NCBI RefSeq assembly: GCF_000153105.1 | Contig: NZ_CH672376.1 | Coordinates: 12,028-76,027 of the forward strand | Direction: 5' to 3' | Source of the DNA: Blastopirellula marina DSM 3645 | Lineage (GTDB): Bacteria; Planctomycetota; Planctomycetia; Pirellulales; Pirellulaceae | DNA length: 64,000 nt | Shown: positions 35,602 to 48,323 of the stretch, piece after piece | Layout of the letters: every line of letters starts with the position of its first letter | How positions within the stretch are numbered: the stretch's first letter is position 1 | The notes under the pieces: generated by a model | Seen by the model: only the letters and a program-made list of their open reading frames with translations | Told to the model about the DNA's origin: nothing | Database searches by the model: none | Program-made: the position numbers and the translations under genes

Positions 35602-35901
35602 ATCACGAACCTCGAAATTGCGATGGGGAAAACCTGGCGCGCAAGCGGCGCGCAATGTCGATAGATTCGGCCGCTAGCGACAAGCGAAAATTCGTTGTCG
35701 CATCCACGCTGTTTAGAGACACGCTAGCGCCGCAAAAAAAACGTTTGCGCGCCTACTTATCCACCGCGTAGTAGAGCGATCCGACTCGGCGATTTACGAG
35801 TCGAAACTGCGGTCGAGCGGCAAGTATCGACGATCGCAAGCGTCGCCTTACTACTACTGCTTACATTTAAAAAGATATTACAGAAGAGAACCGGCGAGCC
35901 A
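35602..35901. other. dnaA-dnaN intergenic region, candidate origin
   Basis: These 300 bases hold no gene. A DnaA-box-like TTATCCACC lies at 35757-35765, and an A-rich stretch (CAAAAAAAACG) just upstream. I see only one such box, so an oriC here is possible but weakly supported. Near the dnaN start is a further A/T-rich region. Confidence 0.35.
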
Positions 35902-37020
35902 ATGAAAATCACATTTGATCGGGAACAGTTCCAGCAAGCCTTTCAAACCGCAGCCGCCGTAGCGCCTTCGCGTAGTCCGAAGCCGATTTTGCAAAACATC
36001 AAACTCGACGCAACCGAAAGCGGCGCTATCATGATGGCCACCGATATGGAAGTCGGCGTTCGAATTGAAGTTTCTGGAGTCGAAGTCGAAGCGCCCGGCA
36101 GTATTGTCTTGCCGGTCCAGCGGTTTGGGTCGATCTTGCGGGAAGTGAGTGATGAGAAGCTGCGAATCACCCGCGAGGAAGGGGGGACCATCGTCCAGGG
36201 AGAGCGCAGCAAGTTCACCCTGTCGACCGAAAACCCCGAAGAGTTTCCGGCGGTCCATTCGTTCACCGAAACGAAGTACCACGAACTCTCGGCGCGCACC
36301 CTGAAAGAACTAATTCGTCGTACGTTGTTCGCCGCCGATAGCGAAAGCGGTCGGTACGCTTTAGGCGGTATCTTGCTGGAAATGGAAGCGGATCAAGTGA
36401 CCGCCGTCGCAACCGACGGACGCCGACTCTCAAAGATGAGCGGACCCGCCGTCGCGATTGAAGGACACGGAAGCGCCAGCGAAGTGATGACGATTGTGCC
36501 GGCTCGAGCGATGCAATTGATCGAGAAGGCGCTGACCAACTTGGAAGCGACCGTGCAGATTGCGGCTCGCTCGAACGACGTGTTGGTCAAGGTCGGCGCC
36601 GCGACGATTTACGCTCGTCTGGTCGAAGGGCGTTTCCCCAAATGGCGCGACGTGTTGCCGGAAAAACGAGACGCCAAAGCGATCGAGCTGACGGTGGGCC
36701 CGGCGTTCGCCGCATTGCGACAAGCGGCGATTGTCGCGTCGGACGAAAGTCGCGGCATCGACTTTACCTTTGGCGGCGGTTCGGCCGTCTTGTCCAGCAC
36801 GACCGCCGAGGTCGGACAATCGCACGTCGAGTTTCCGATCGCCTACGACGGCGACCCGGTCGAAATCACGATGGATCATCGCTACGTCGCTGACTTTTAC
36901 AAAGTGCTGGATGGCGAACGGCAGTTCACGTTGAACTTGCAGGACGCCGACAGCGCCGCTCTCTTCTCGACCGATGACAATTATGACTATGTGGTCATGC
37001 CGTTGGCTCGCGATCGCTAG
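35902..37020 (+). CDS. dnaN: DNA polymerase III sliding clamp (beta subunit)
   Basis: The 372-residue beta clamp encircles DNA and tethers Pol III and repair proteins. It has the expected three-domain layout: domain 1 begins MKITFDREQFQQAFQTAAAV, domain 2 includes RRTLFAADSESGRYALGGIL and AVATDGRRLSKM, and domain 3 contains VEGRFPKWRDVLPEK and ends in DNYDYVVMPLAR, the usual VVMPM-like tail for hydrophobic groove contact. The ATG follows AGAGAACC... in a normal position. It lies 300 bases after dnaA and 40 bases before the DUF721 gene. Confidence 0.97.
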   Translation: MKITFDREQFQQAFQTAAAVAPSRSPKPILQNIKLDATESGAIMMATDMEVGVRIEVSGVEVEAPGSIVLPVQRFGSILREVSDEKLRITREEGGTIVQGERSKFTLSTENPEEFPAVHSFTETKYHELSARTLKELIRRTLFAADSESGRYALGGILLEMEADQVTAVATDGRRLSKMSGPAVAIEGHGSASEVMTIVPARAMQLIEKALTNLEATVQIAARSNDVLVKVGAATIYARLVEGRFPKWRDVLPEKRDAKAIELTVGPAFAALRQAAIVASDESRGIDFTFGGGSAVLSSTTAEVGQSHVEFPIAYDGDPVEITMDHRYVADFYKVLDGERQFTLNLQDADSAALFSTDDNYDYVVMPLARDR

Positions 37021-37060
37021 GACGCAACCTGGTCGGCCTGCCGACTTGTGAAAGAGACAC

Positions 37061-40062
<3,002 letters not shown>

Positions 40063-40093
40063 GACCGCGTGAAACGTCACGAATCGATGAAAT

Positions 40094-40125
40094 AAGGCGG
40101 AACTTGTTCCGCCTTACTTTTTGGG
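40094..40125 (+). terminator. Rho-independent terminator of gyrB
   Basis: AAGGCGGAAC (40094-40103) pairs perfectly with GTTCCGCCTT (40106-40115), followed by ACTTTTT. The loop of 2 bases is unusually short, so the actual stem is probably one pair shorter. Confidence 0.85.
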
Positions 40126-40575
40126 TCAGTTAAGCATGACGGGACGCGCGATCCGAATATTGAATTGATTGTGGACGGGTTCAAATCGCGTTGCCTCGAC
40201 TCGAAAATCAAAGCCGCTCGACGCGTTGATTCGCCGCGTGTTGTTTTCTTTGGGATTGGCGAGAGTTTACGATGCTCGATCCCAGTGCATGAAGAGCTTG
40301 GGCCATCGTTGCCGAGCATTCGCGGTTTTCGTAAGTATTTTACCCATTTGTACTTGCGAAGTTTATAGCCCGTGAATTCCCACGTTCAACGGACCGTTCT
40401 CGGCACGCGATTTTCTTGCTTTGTAGGAAAGACTTCCCATAATACGGATAAGATTTCAGCCGATGACGCGGCGGCTGAATCGGGTGATTGAAGCAACGGT
40501 CGGTGACTCGGTTGTTTCCTGTTCGGGCGTTAAAGTAGAGTATCGAATTCGGCCCTGGGAACGAAAACACAGAAT
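40126..40575. other. Intergenic region between gyrB and the Uma2 gene
   Basis: No gene is supported in these 450 bases. A GGTTCAAATC motif at about 40178-40187 resembles a tRNA T-arm, but no matching acceptor or anticodon arm is present, so it is not a tRNA. Confidence 0.4.
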
Positions 40576-41163
40576 ATGGCCTCACAACTTGAGCTCAACA
40601 CATCGGTCGCGCCGCCATTGCCGCTGCGAAGATTCTCTGTTGAACAGTATCATCAACTCGGTGAAATTGGTGTTTTGACTCCGGAGGATCGGGTCGAGCT
40701 ACTCGAAGGATGGATTGTCGAGAAAATGAATCAGCGGCCCATTCACGGTTTCGTTGTTCGCCTACTCAACGAATTCTTCTTACGTGAATTGCCGGAGGGC
40801 TGCCTCTGCCAATGCCAACTTCCCATTACTTCCGAGCGAAGTGAACCCGAACCCGATATTGCGATCGTTCTAGGCGTGCACGCTGACTTTCGCAATCGCC
40901 ATCCCAACGGCGCCGACTGTCGACTCGTGATCGAGGTGGCCGATACGTCGCTCGAAAGAGATCGAGCGAAGGCTGATATTTATCGAACGGCTGGCGTGCA
41001 GGAGTATTGGATTGTAAATATCTCGGATCAATGTCTAGAGCGGTACGCTTACACCGACAAGGGCTCCGCCTTCCAGTCCACGTTGATTCCCAGCGATTCG
41101 CATGTCTCACTGAACGTTCGAGACAAGGAACTCACGTTAGATTTGAATCGAGTTTTTGGATAA
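40576..41163 (+). CDS. Uma2-family (DUF820) putative endonuclease
   Basis: The 195-residue protein has the PD-(D/E)XK nuclease-like Uma2 fold: FSVEQYHQLGEIGVLTPEDR, RVELLEGWIVEKM, then EPEPDIAIVLG (the acidic metal site) and CRLVIEVADTSLERDRAKAD with AGVQEYWIVNI. Uma2 proteins are abundant in cyanobacteria and planctomycetes and their biological role is not established. The ATG follows a short AATATG context; no strong ribosome-binding site is seen. Isolated gene, convergent with rph. Confidence 0.85.
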   Translation: MASQLELNTSVAPPLPLRRFSVEQYHQLGEIGVLTPEDRVELLEGWIVEKMNQRPIHGFVVRLLNEFFLRELPEGCLCQCQLPITSERSEPEPDIAIVLGVHADFRNRHPNGADCRLVIEVADTSLERDRAKADIYRTAGVQEYWIVNISDQCLERYAYTDKGSAFQSTLIPSDSHVSLNVRDKELTLDLNRVFG

Positions 41164-41258
41164 CGCCGTGCAGACTTTTGGGTTACCGCAAAACGGGCGA
41201 TCATCGCGGCCGATGTTGGGTTTCGCTCCGCTGCACCCAACCTACAAATAAATGTCCG

Positions 41259-41972
41259 CTACCACAGCCACTTCTTCCCCAGCGCCTTCGCCTGGGCTTC
41301 GGTCAGCACTTTCACCCCGTGCTTACCCAGTTGGATCAGCTTCATCAGCTCTTCTTCGGTGAAAGTCGCTTCTTCGCCTGCCCCTTGGACTTCGACAAAC
41401 TTACCGCTGCCGGTCATCACCACGTTCATGTCGACCGCGGCGTCGACATCTTCGATATAGTCCAGGTCGAGCGCTCCGGCGCCGTTGACCAGGCCGACGC
41501 TGACCGCGGCGACGCTATCGACCAGCGGGAACTTTTTGGGATCGGGCAAGACGATCGTTTGCAGCGCGTCGACCAAAGCGATGAACGCGCCGGTGATGCT
41601 GGCGGTGCGCGTGCCGCCGTCGGCGTCGAGCACGTCGCAGTCGACGGTAATCATCTGCTCGCCGAGCGCTTCTAGGTCAGCGACGGCCCGCAGGCTGCGA
41701 CCGATCAAGCGTTGGATCTCGGTGGTGCGGCCGTCGACTTTACGCGACTTGCGGGTCGGGGTGCTGCCGGGGAGCATGTTGTACTCGGCGGTGATCCAAC
41801 CTTTGCCGCTCCCTTTTAGCCACGGGGGAACGCTCGATTCGACGCTGGCGGTGCACAACACGGTGGTCGCGCCCGTTTGAATCAAGACGCTGCCTGCGGC
41901 GTTTTTGGTAAAGCGGCGTTTGATTTTCAGTTCGCGCAGCTGATTCGCTTTTCGTCCGTCGTGGCGGGCCAT
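41259..41972 (-). CDS. rph: Ribonuclease PH
   Basis: RNase PH trims tRNA 3' ends by phosphorolysis in the cytoplasm. The 237-residue protein shows the family start [58 protein letters not shown] with the phosphate-binding arginines, [15 protein letters not shown], and [20 protein letters not shown]. The frame is open to 42041 and overlaps argF, but the ATG at 41972 is the conserved start. It is the last gene of the minus-strand argB-argD-argF-rph run, 44 bases after argF. Confidence 0.95.
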   Translation of the reverse strand: MARHDGRKANQLRELKIKRRFTKNAAGSVLIQTGATTVLCTASVESSVPPWLKGSGKGWITAEYNMLPGSTPTRKSRKVDGRTTEIQRLIGRSLRAVADLEALGEQMITVDCDVLDADGGTRTASITGAFIALVDALQTIVLPDPKKFPLVDSVAAVSVGLVNGAGALDLDYIEDVDAAVDMNVVMTGSGKFVEVQGAGEEATFTEEELMKLIQLGKHGVKVLTEAQAKALGKKWLW

Positions 41973-42016
41973 GTTAGCTTTCTGGGGAGAGGTGATTCGA
42001 ATTTTTTTGCGACGGC

Positions 42017-42934
42017 TTAGCCATTCTGATTGGCCAACCAAACCAACACGCCCTTTTGGGCATGCATGCGGTTGCCGGCTTGCTCGACGATTCGTGAAGT
42101 GGGACAGTCCATCACTTCGTCGGTCACTTCTTGTCCCCGTTTGGCGGGCAAGCAGTGGAGGAAGATCGCCTCTTGGGCGGCGGCGTCCATCAGCTTTTTG
42201 TTGACTTGGAAGTCGGCGAAATCGACTTCGCGTTTCGCTTGTTCCGCTTCTTGACCCATACTGGCCCAGACGTCGGTATAGACAGCAACAGCGCCGTCGA
42301 CTGCTTCAAAGGGATCGTTGGTTTGCTGGACCACGGCGTCAGGACAGGCCTGATCAACGCGTACCAGAAACGGTTGATCCAGCTCGTAACCCTTCGGCGA
42401 GGCGATCATGAACTCGGCGCCCATCTTGGCGCAGGCCAAGGCCAGACTGCGGCTGACGTTGTTGCCGTCGCCGATGTAGGCGATCTTCAACCCTTTCAGC
42501 TTGCCAAAGCTTTCCTGGACCGTCATTAGGTCGGCCAGCGCCTGGCAAGGATGAAACAGGTCAGTCAAGCCGTTGATGATCGAGCAGGTGCAGTGCGTCG
42601 CTAGCTCTACGACTTTTTCGTGCGACTTGGCCCGACAGACGATTACGTCGAGATACTGGCTAATGACGCGGCCGAAATCTTGCGGAGCTTCTCGTTTTCC
42701 CCAGCCGACATCTTCTCCCAAAAAGAGGCTCGATCCGCCCAGCTGCGCCATGCCGGTTTCGAAGCTGACGCGAGTTCGCAGCGACTGCTTCTCAAACAAC
42801 AGGCCCATGACCTGGCCTTGCAACAGCGGCTCGCGGATCCCTTTGGCGAGCTTTGCTTTGAGGTCGGCGGCGATCGAGAAGATCGACTCCATTTCGGCAG
42901 TCGAAAGATCAAACAGGGAGAGTAGGTTTCGCAT
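42017..42934 (-). CDS. argF: Ornithine carbamoyltransferase
   Basis: ArgF makes citrulline from ornithine and carbamoyl phosphate in arginine synthesis. The 305-residue protein has the [10 protein letters not shown] and [17 protein letters not shown] motifs, and the phosphate-binding loop [16 protein letters not shown]. The usual loop is STRTR; here it reads SLRTR, a form also seen in acetyl- or succinylornithine transcarbamylases, so substrate identity needs testing. The ATG at 42934 ([11 protein letters not shown]) is the family start; the frame is open to 42979. It sits between argD and rph in the same direction. Confidence 0.92.
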   Translation of the reverse strand: MRNLLSLFDLSTAEMESIFSIAADLKAKLAKGIREPLLQGQVMGLLFEKQSLRTRVSFETGMAQLGGSSLFLGEDVGWGKREAPQDFGRVISQYLDVIVCRAKSHEKVVELATHCTCSIINGLTDLFHPCQALADLMTVQESFGKLKGLKIAYIGDGNNVSRSLALACAKMGAEFMIASPKGYELDQPFLVRVDQACPDAVVQQTNDPFEAVDGAVAVYTDVWASMGQEAEQAKREVDFADFQVNKKLMDAAAQEAIFLHCLPAKRGQEVTDEVMDCPTSRIVEQAGNRMHAQKGVLVWLANQNG

Positions 42935-43050
42935 AACGGTACTCGCTTCGAATCGGAACAGCCAAAACTTGTCGGCCAATCACGGAAGAGGAGAAAAGCA
43001 AATCGCCGCGACTTTGCAAAAGACCGCGGCGATTGGTCAGTGGAGTTCGC

Positions 43051-44277
43051 TTAGGAGGCAGGCGCCATGTTCTTGATGACGTCGACCAGAATATCGCAAC
43101 CCTGATGAACTTCTTCAGGGGTCAGGTTCATCGCCGGCAAGAGCCGTATGACGTTGCCTTGCGTGCAGTTAATCAGCAGCCCTTTCTCCAGGCAGGCTTT
43201 CACCGCCGGAGCGCCTTCGATCGCGAGTTCGACGCCGATCATCATACCGATCACGCGGACCTCTTGGATCAGATCGCACTCGGCCTGCAGCGCCGTCATC
43301 CGCTCGCGGAAGATCTCACTGAGCACGGCGACGTTTTCCAGCAGGTTGTCGCGCTCGATCATTTCGATCGCCGCGATGCCGGCCCGAGCGGCGATCGGGT
43401 TGCCGCCAAAGGTCGCCGCATGCATGCCGGGACGCAAGCTGGGAGCGATCTCTTTGGTCGTCAGCAACGCGCCGCCGGCGACTCCGCCGCACAAGCTTTT
43501 CGCCAACGTCAAAATATCGGGCGTTACGTCAAAATGCTGATAGCCGAACCAATGTCCGGTTCGTCCGCAGCCGGTTTGCACTTCGTCGAAGATCAGCAGC
43601 AGCTCGTGTTCGTCGGCCAGTTTACGCAGACCAGCGAGAAAGCCTTCGGGCGGAATGCGAACTCCGCCTTCGCCTTGGATCGGCTCGACCATGATCGCCG
43701 CGGTTTGATCATCGATCAGCTGCGCGACGGCTTCGAGGTCGCCAAACGGAGCGTAGGAGAAACCGGCGAGCAGAGGGCCGATCCCTTCGTGATACTTGGG
43801 CTGCGCGGTCGCCGAGGTCGCGCCAAAGGTGCGCCCATGAAAACCGCCTTGGAAGGTGATGATCTTATAGCGCTGCGGCGGCGTGTGCAGACGAGCCAGT
43901 TTGATGGCCGCTTCGTTCGCTTCGGTTCCGCTGTTGCAGAAGAAAGCCTGGCCGCCGAAGCTTCGTTCGGACAACAGTTTGGCCCATTGGCCTTGGGCTT
44001 CGATCAGCCAACTATTGGGAACATGAATCAGCGTCGCGATCTGCTCTTGAACGGCGGCGACGATCGTATCGGGACAATGCCCCAGCAGATTGCAGCCCCA
44101 GCCGGGAAAGAAGTCGAGATACTCTTTGCCCTCGGCGTCCCAGACGCGCGAGCCTTCGCCGCGGACCAGACTGACCGGATATCGTCCGTAGTTGGGTACG
44201 ACGTATTGCTTGAATAGCTCGGCGGTATCGGCAGAGCTAAGTTGGCCGACGTTGGATCGGTCTTGCGTGGTCGACAT
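43051..44277 (-). CDS. argD: Acetylornithine aminotransferase
   Basis: ArgD converts N-acetylglutamate semialdehyde to N-acetylornithine with PLP. The 408-residue protein has the class III aminotransferase motifs CNSGTEANEAAIKLAR, FQGGFHGRTFGATSAT, VEPIQGEGGVRIPPEG, DEVQTGCGRTGHWFGY and the PLP lysine in DILTLAKSLCGGVAGG. The start is the ATG at 44275-44277, preceded by an in-frame TTG that is less likely. It lies between argB and argF on the minus strand. Confidence 0.95.
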   Translation of the reverse strand: MSTTQDRSNVGQLSSADTAELFKQYVVPNYGRYPVSLVRGEGSRVWDAEGKEYLDFFPGWGCNLLGHCPDTIVAAVQEQIATLIHVPNSWLIEAQGQWAKLLSERSFGGQAFFCNSGTEANEAAIKLARLHTPPQRYKIITFQGGFHGRTFGATSATAQPKYHEGIGPLLAGFSYAPFGDLEAVAQLIDDQTAAIMVEPIQGEGGVRIPPEGFLAGLRKLADEHELLLIFDEVQTGCGRTGHWFGYQHFDVTPDILTLAKSLCGGVAGGALLTTKEIAPSLRPGMHAATFGGNPIAARAGIAAIEMIERDNLLENVAVLSEIFRERMTALQAECDLIQEVRVIGMMIGVELAIEGAPAVKACLEKGLLINCTQGNVIRLLPAMNLTPEEVHQGCDILVDVIKNMAPAS

Positions 44278-44354
44278 CAATCTGGCCTCCAGGCACGGAT
44301 GAAAATGGAAAGCAGAGGGACAGACCGCAAACCATAAAGTTCGCGCGACGCAGC

Positions 44355-45233
44355 TTAATGGACGATTTCGGTCCCGACGCCCATGTTGGTGTAAATCTCC
44401 AGCAGCAGCGAATGACGCAGGCGGCCATCAATAATATGGATCTTCTTCACGCCGCGATCGAGCGTCTGCAAACAGGCTTCGACCTTGGGGATCATGCCGG
44501 CGTCGATACGGCCATCGGCCATCATCGAACGGGCCTTTTCGCCATCAAGCGAGTGAACCAAGGTTGTGGGATTGTCCTTGTCGGTGCGAACGCCGTTGAC
44601 GTCGCTCAAAAAGACCAGCTTCTCGGCGCCCAGCGCTTCGGCGACCGCGTTGGCGGCGGTGTCGGCGTTGACGTTCAGCTTTTGGCCGGTCGCTTCGTCA
44701 ATCGCCATCGACGGAATGATCGGCACTTGCCCGGCGTAACAGAGGTTTTCGATCGTGGTTCGATCGACGCGGGTGACCGCGCCGACATGCCCCAGATCAA
44801 GCGATTCCCCTGCGGGACCTTCCAACTGCATCTTCTCGCCGAACAGCACGTTGGTGGTTTTGAAGTTCAAGTTCATCGCGCGGCCGCCGATCTCTTCGAT
44901 CTTGCGGGCGATGTCTTCGTTGATTTCGCCGGCGAGAACTTCTTCGACGATCTTCAGCGTCGCGTCGTCGGTATAGCGGCGACCATGGATGAAGCGGGGC
45001 TCGATCATTGCGGCGGCCATCGCGCGGCTAATCGATGCGCCTCCGCCGTGAACGACGACCGGCCACATGCCGACCGTTTCCATAAAGACGATGTCGATCA
45101 GCACATGCCGCAGGGCGTCCGGATTTTCCATGACGCTGCCGCCGAGTTTGATGACCGTGATTTTGTCACGAAACCGACGAATCCAGCCGAGCGCTTCGAT
45201 CAGAACATCTGCTTTTTGGATCGCTTCTTCCAA
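44355..45233 (-). CDS. argB: Acetylglutamate kinase
   Basis: ArgB phosphorylates N-acetylglutamate, the committed step of arginine synthesis. The 292-residue amino-acid-kinase-fold protein has [59 protein letters not shown] and [20 protein letters not shown]. The start is TTG 45231-45233, supported by AGGAG 7 bases upstream. It is the first gene of the argB-argD-argF-rph run. The N-terminal extension before the kinase core is short, so allosteric arginine inhibition cannot be judged here. Confidence 0.95.
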   Translation of the reverse strand: MEEAIQKADVLIEALGWIRRFRDKITVIKLGGSVMENPDALRHVLIDIVFMETVGMWPVVVHGGGASISRAMAAAMIEPRFIHGRRYTDDATLKIVEEVLAGEINEDIARKIEEIGGRAMNLNFKTTNVLFGEKMQLEGPAGESLDLGHVGAVTRVDRTTIENLCYAGQVPIIPSMAIDEATGQKLNVNADTAANAVAEALGAEKLVFLSDVNGVRTDKDNPTTLVHSLDGEKARSMMADGRIDAGMIPKVEACLQTLDRGVKKIHIIDGRLRHSLLLEIYTNMGVGTEIVH

Positions 45234-45695
45234 TGAGGTCTCCTACTGCGGCGATGACCGCGAACAAGAAATAGATCACCCCTCCCTGTCGATCTTTCGC
45301 GCCCAGGGAGAAACCCGCCATTTTACGTGCGGCCGAATCCGCATGTCAATTGGCGCGAAAGTACTGAAAAGGGGGCCTCCAGCTTGTCGCCCAAAACGCC
45401 AGCGTGAGAAATACGACCCCAATACTCGCGAGAATTGATCTTACCGCCGCCGTTTTGAAGATCCAAGCGACGCAATAGCTCTCAAACCCCAAAGCCGTCA
45501 GGCCGCCGAAATCGCTAAATCTTGGCGGAAACCTTCGCCAAAGTTCTCAAAGAGCGCGAGAGGTCCTTTGAGGCAACGCAAAGCATGTCTTGGCCGGGGT
45601 TTACGCAATCTATTAACGTACCATCAACCGGGTATCGACCGAATGTTGACAACTTATCCCCGGCTGGATTTCGAGATTCGCCCTTCCGGCGGAGA
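45234..45695. other. Region upstream of argB without a gene
   Basis: These 462 bases contain no gene I can support; a 103-residue plus-strand frame at 45522-45833 overlaps the lipoprotein gene antisense and has no resemblance. The argB promoter and any arginine-dependent control would lie here, but no arginine-repressor box is evident. Confidence 0.4.
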
Positions 45696-46112
45696 CTAAT
45701 GGGACGAAAGGTCGAAGTCAGCCACATTCGCCTGATCGCCGGAGACGTTGAACTGCAATGTGGAAGCAGCGTTATATTGGGCGGGAATACGCTCCGCAAT
45801 CGCCGCGATCGGTTGACCATCGGCCGTTTCTGAGGGGCCTTGCGCGGTGGTGATCTGCACCCGGTTAAGGCCGATGCGAGCTCCCTTTTGACGGTCGGTG
45901 TAGTGCAACTCGTAATGTCCGTTCTCGTCGGTTCGGCCGCCGGAAGGGCGACTTTTTCCCGGGACAAACAGGACCGTCGCGCCCGGCAACGGTTGTCCGT
46001 CAAGGGTGATCGTTCCCTCGACTTCGACAATCTCTTTGTCTCCACGCGGCCCGCAACCAAGGAGAAGCAAAACAAGAGACGCAGACGCAAGACAAGACGT
46101 TTGGAAATACAT
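45696..46112 (-). CDS. Small lipoprotein with carboxypeptidase-regulatory-like domain
   Basis: The 138-residue protein has a lipobox (LLLLGCGP, Cys near residue 20) and a beta-sandwich domain: VEGTITLDGQPLPGATVLFV, then GRTDENGHYELHYTDRQKG. This pattern is a transthyretin-like/carboxypeptidase-regulatory domain. Pairs of this lipoprotein with a DUF1559 protein are common in planctomycetes. It lies downstream of the DUF1559 gene, 114 bases away, with a strong hairpin between. Function unknown. Confidence 0.85.
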   Translation of the reverse strand: MYFQTSCLASASLVLLLLGCGPRGDKEIVEVEGTITLDGQPLPGATVLFVPGKSRPSGGRTDENGHYELHYTDRQKGARIGLNRVQITTAQGPSETADGQPIAAIAERIPAQYNAASTLQFNVSGDQANVADFDLSSH

Positions 46113-46160
46113 AGGACGGTTCCCAACGGATGATGGAATGAAGATCCGACCGCGAGTGAC

Positions 46161-46188
46161 CGTCCGCCGCGCAGCACAGCGGCGGACG
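46161..46188 (-). other. Strong GC-rich hairpin between DUF1559 and lipoprotein genes
   Basis: CGTCCGCCGC (46161-46170) pairs perfectly with GCGGCGGACG (46179-46188) across an 8-base loop. There is no T tract, so it is not a standard terminator. It may stabilise the upstream DUF1559 transcript or lower downstream expression, or cause partial termination. Confidence 0.55.
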
Positions 46189-46226
46189 ATCCAACGACAT
46201 CGCCGAGATTAGCGGGGTTCCGTATC

Positions 46227-47255
46227 CTAAATCTCGGGAACGATCAAACCATCGGAAATCGAGAAGAGTCGCTGATAGACGCCGTAGCCGACGCCCCCAT
46301 TTGGCGCGTCATAGGCGTTGTTCGCGTTGGTCCAGGCCGTCGCCGTATGCTCGATCGTTTCGCTGACGAAATGAACCGATCCGTCGCAAAAACCGAACAT
46401 TGCGCCGCCTGGATGAAAGCTGCCGGCGGTGCGATGCGGCTGAGGATTCCCTTGTTTTTGGGTCCAATTCATCGCCCATTGGCCGTTGATCAACACTGCG
46501 TTGCTGGCCCCTTTGGCGTAGTCGACGATGTCATTGCCGGCGTAAATGCGTGAACGATTTCGCCGATTGTCGTCCATCTCCCATTTCGTCTCAGCAACGA
46601 TGATCGTGTTGCTGGTTCCGTCCTGAATATGTTTTAGTCCAGCGATGAAACCGCGATTGGTCCGATCAAACACGCCGTTGAAGCGATCGCGATTGGGGAC
46701 GCTGCCGACGGCGTTGTTGGGATAGCTGTCATAGGCGGAAGCGGCGCCTTGGTAGCTGCTGGTCGCGGCGTTGGGGATCGCTCCTTCGTCGTATTGCGCC
46801 GGCTTGGTGTCCGAAGGACAACTGAAAAGATTCAACGGCGTTTGGCAAACGGTTCGGTTGCCGGTGATCGTATTTTCACCAGCCGGATAGCGCGAGTCGA
46901 ATCGCTCGAACTGATTGCCCTGCTCAATGTAGGGAAGCAGTCCCGTCGCCCAGCCGAAGCCGGTGCCCCCTTCAGAGCTAAGCGGATCGCCGTCCCAATG
47001 GCCTTGATAGTGATGACCAATCGGGAAGCAGTTGTGCGTGTCGTGATAGGTGTGCAGCGCTAGGCCAATGTTCTTTAGATTGTTGCTGCAAGACATTCGC
47101 CGAGCCGCTTCGCGAGCTTGTTGAACAGCCGGCAAAAGGAGCGCGATCAAGACGCCGATGATCGCGATCACAACCAGTAATTCGACCAGCGTAAATGCGG
47201 GTTGGCGGTCTAGTTTCCTAACTTGGGGGCGGCCTGAATGAGTCGGTTCGAACAT
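46227..47255 (-). CDS. DUF1559 pilin-like protein
   Basis: The 342-residue protein has a type IV prepilin N-terminus (FTLVELLVVIAIIGVLIALL, cleavage before Phe after a short basic leader) followed by VQQAREAARRMSCSNNLKNI, then the DUF1559 C-terminal motif FHPGGAMFGFCDGSVHFVSE. It should be processed by a prepilin peptidase and assembled outside or in the envelope. DUF1559 families are greatly expanded in planctomycetes. GGAGAAT precedes the ATG at 47255. The lipoprotein gene follows. Confidence 0.95.
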   Translation of the reverse strand: MFEPTHSGRPQVRKLDRQPAFTLVELLVVIAIIGVLIALLLPAVQQAREAARRMSCSNNLKNIGLALHTYHDTHNCFPIGHHYQGHWDGDPLSSEGGTGFGWATGLLPYIEQGNQFERFDSRYPAGENTITGNRTVCQTPLNLFSCPSDTKPAQYDEGAIPNAATSSYQGAASAYDSYPNNAVGSVPNRDRFNGVFDRTNRGFIAGLKHIQDGTSNTIIVAETKWEMDDNRRNRSRIYAGNDIVDYAKGASNAVLINGQWAMNWTQKQGNPQPHRTAGSFHPGGAMFGFCDGSVHFVSETIEHTATAWTNANNAYDAPNGGVGYGVYQRLFSISDGLIVPEI

Positions 47256-47616
47256 ACGATTCTCCTGGATGATGATAAGAGGATGAGATCCAGTGATCCG
47301 GCATAAAAGCTAGTAAAGGCGCATACATCGATATAAACGTAGCTTTATAGAAGGGGTATCGCTCTCTACCAGAGGGCTATTCGATCATCGTAAGAAGCGT
47401 CAAGGCTGTGTAAAGTGGAAACTGAAAATTATTCAGGCGAAACTTTTTCGAGCGAACCAATCAAGTCGATTCAGCAACCTCAAATTGCCCATGTTCCGGC
47501 CATCAACATTATCAACAGGAAATGAACAGGCTACCGACAGACGATCGACCATTGATTGACCGTTTTTCCCCAGTCCGATTTCGAGATTCAAGCCGGTGGA
47601 GCCGTTGAAAAACGAC
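47256..47616. other. Intergenic region upstream of the DUF1559 gene
   Basis: No ORF is seen in these 361 bases, which are comparatively A/T-rich near 47285-47350 and likely contain the DUF1559 promoter on the minus strand. I see no other element. Confidence 0.4.
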
Positions 47617-48249
47617 TTAGAACGGCGCCGGCGCTACAAACCGTATCCGCTCTCCGCTGGCCGGATGCGTGATTTCCAGCTCGATTGCGTGCAGCATCAG
47701 GCGGTTTGCGGCGGCCTGGGTCTCGGCGGGAGCGTAAAGCGGATCGCCCAGAATCGGATGGCCGATTGCTTGTAGATGGACGCGCAACTGATGACTACGG
47801 CCGGTTTGGGGGATCAGCGAGAGTCGCGTCGAGTCTGCGTATCGTGCTTCCACTTGCCAGTGAGAGAGCGCTAGCTTCCCCAACTGGACATCGACCATGT
47901 GCCGCGGAGGATGATCAAAATCTTTCCGCAGCGGCAGTTCGATCTTACCGGCCTCTTCGATCACGACGCCGGCGGCAATCGCAATATAGCGCTTGTCGGT
48001 TTCTCGCTGCTCGAACTGTCGACTGAGCTCACGATGCGCGGCGGCGTCACAGGCCATCACGATCACGCCGCTTGTATCACGATCGAGCCGATGAACATTG
48101 CGAGCGCCGGGGAAATCGTCCGCGACTTGGACCGCCAACGAATCGTACTTGTCGGCGCCGCGTCCCGGAACCGAGAGCAGACCGCTCGGTTTGTCGAGCA
48201 CGATCAGATGCTCGTCTTGGTGCAGCACTTTCCATTCACGATCGGTCAC
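47617..48249 (-). CDS. RluA-family RNA pseudouridine synthase
   Basis: The 210-residue protein lacks an S4 domain and has the RluA catalytic motif ARNVHRLDRDTSGVIVMACD with its catalytic Asp, plus VLDKPSGLLSVPGRG and LIPQTGRSHQLRVHLQAIGHPILGDPLY split as usual. It isomerises uridine in rRNA or tRNA; the target is not clear from sequence. The GTG at 48247-48249 gives VTDREWKVLHQDEHLIVLDK; the frame is open to 48324 but the extra residues overlap the divergent gene. Confidence 0.92.
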   Translation of the reverse strand: MTDREWKVLHQDEHLIVLDKPSGLLSVPGRGADKYDSLAVQVADDFPGARNVHRLDRDTSGVIVMACDAAAHRELSRQFEQRETDKRYIAIAAGVVIEEAGKIELPLRKDFDHPPRHMVDVQLGKLALSHWQVEARYADSTRLSLIPQTGRSHQLRVHLQAIGHPILGDPLYAPAETQAAANRLMLHAIELEITHPASGERIRFVAPAPF

Positions 48250-48323
48250 GGCGGTTCCATGTTCAGCGGCGGGGAAACGAACTACGATACAACCAGACCT
48301 ACTTCTTTGATAGTTGCGACGCA

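Noticed and set aside
40170..40200. A tRNA T-arm-like GGTTCAAATC motif after gyrB
   Set aside because: The T stem has a mismatch and no acceptor or anticodon arm can be found upstream at the right distance.
43033..45236. Long plus-strand ORFs (394 and 292 residues) opposite argD and argB
   Set aside because: They are shadows of the arg genes created by strong codon bias; the sense frames have all family motifs.
45522..45833. A 103-residue plus-strand ORF
   Set aside because: It overlaps the lipoprotein gene antisense, lacks a ribosome-binding site and resembles nothing known.
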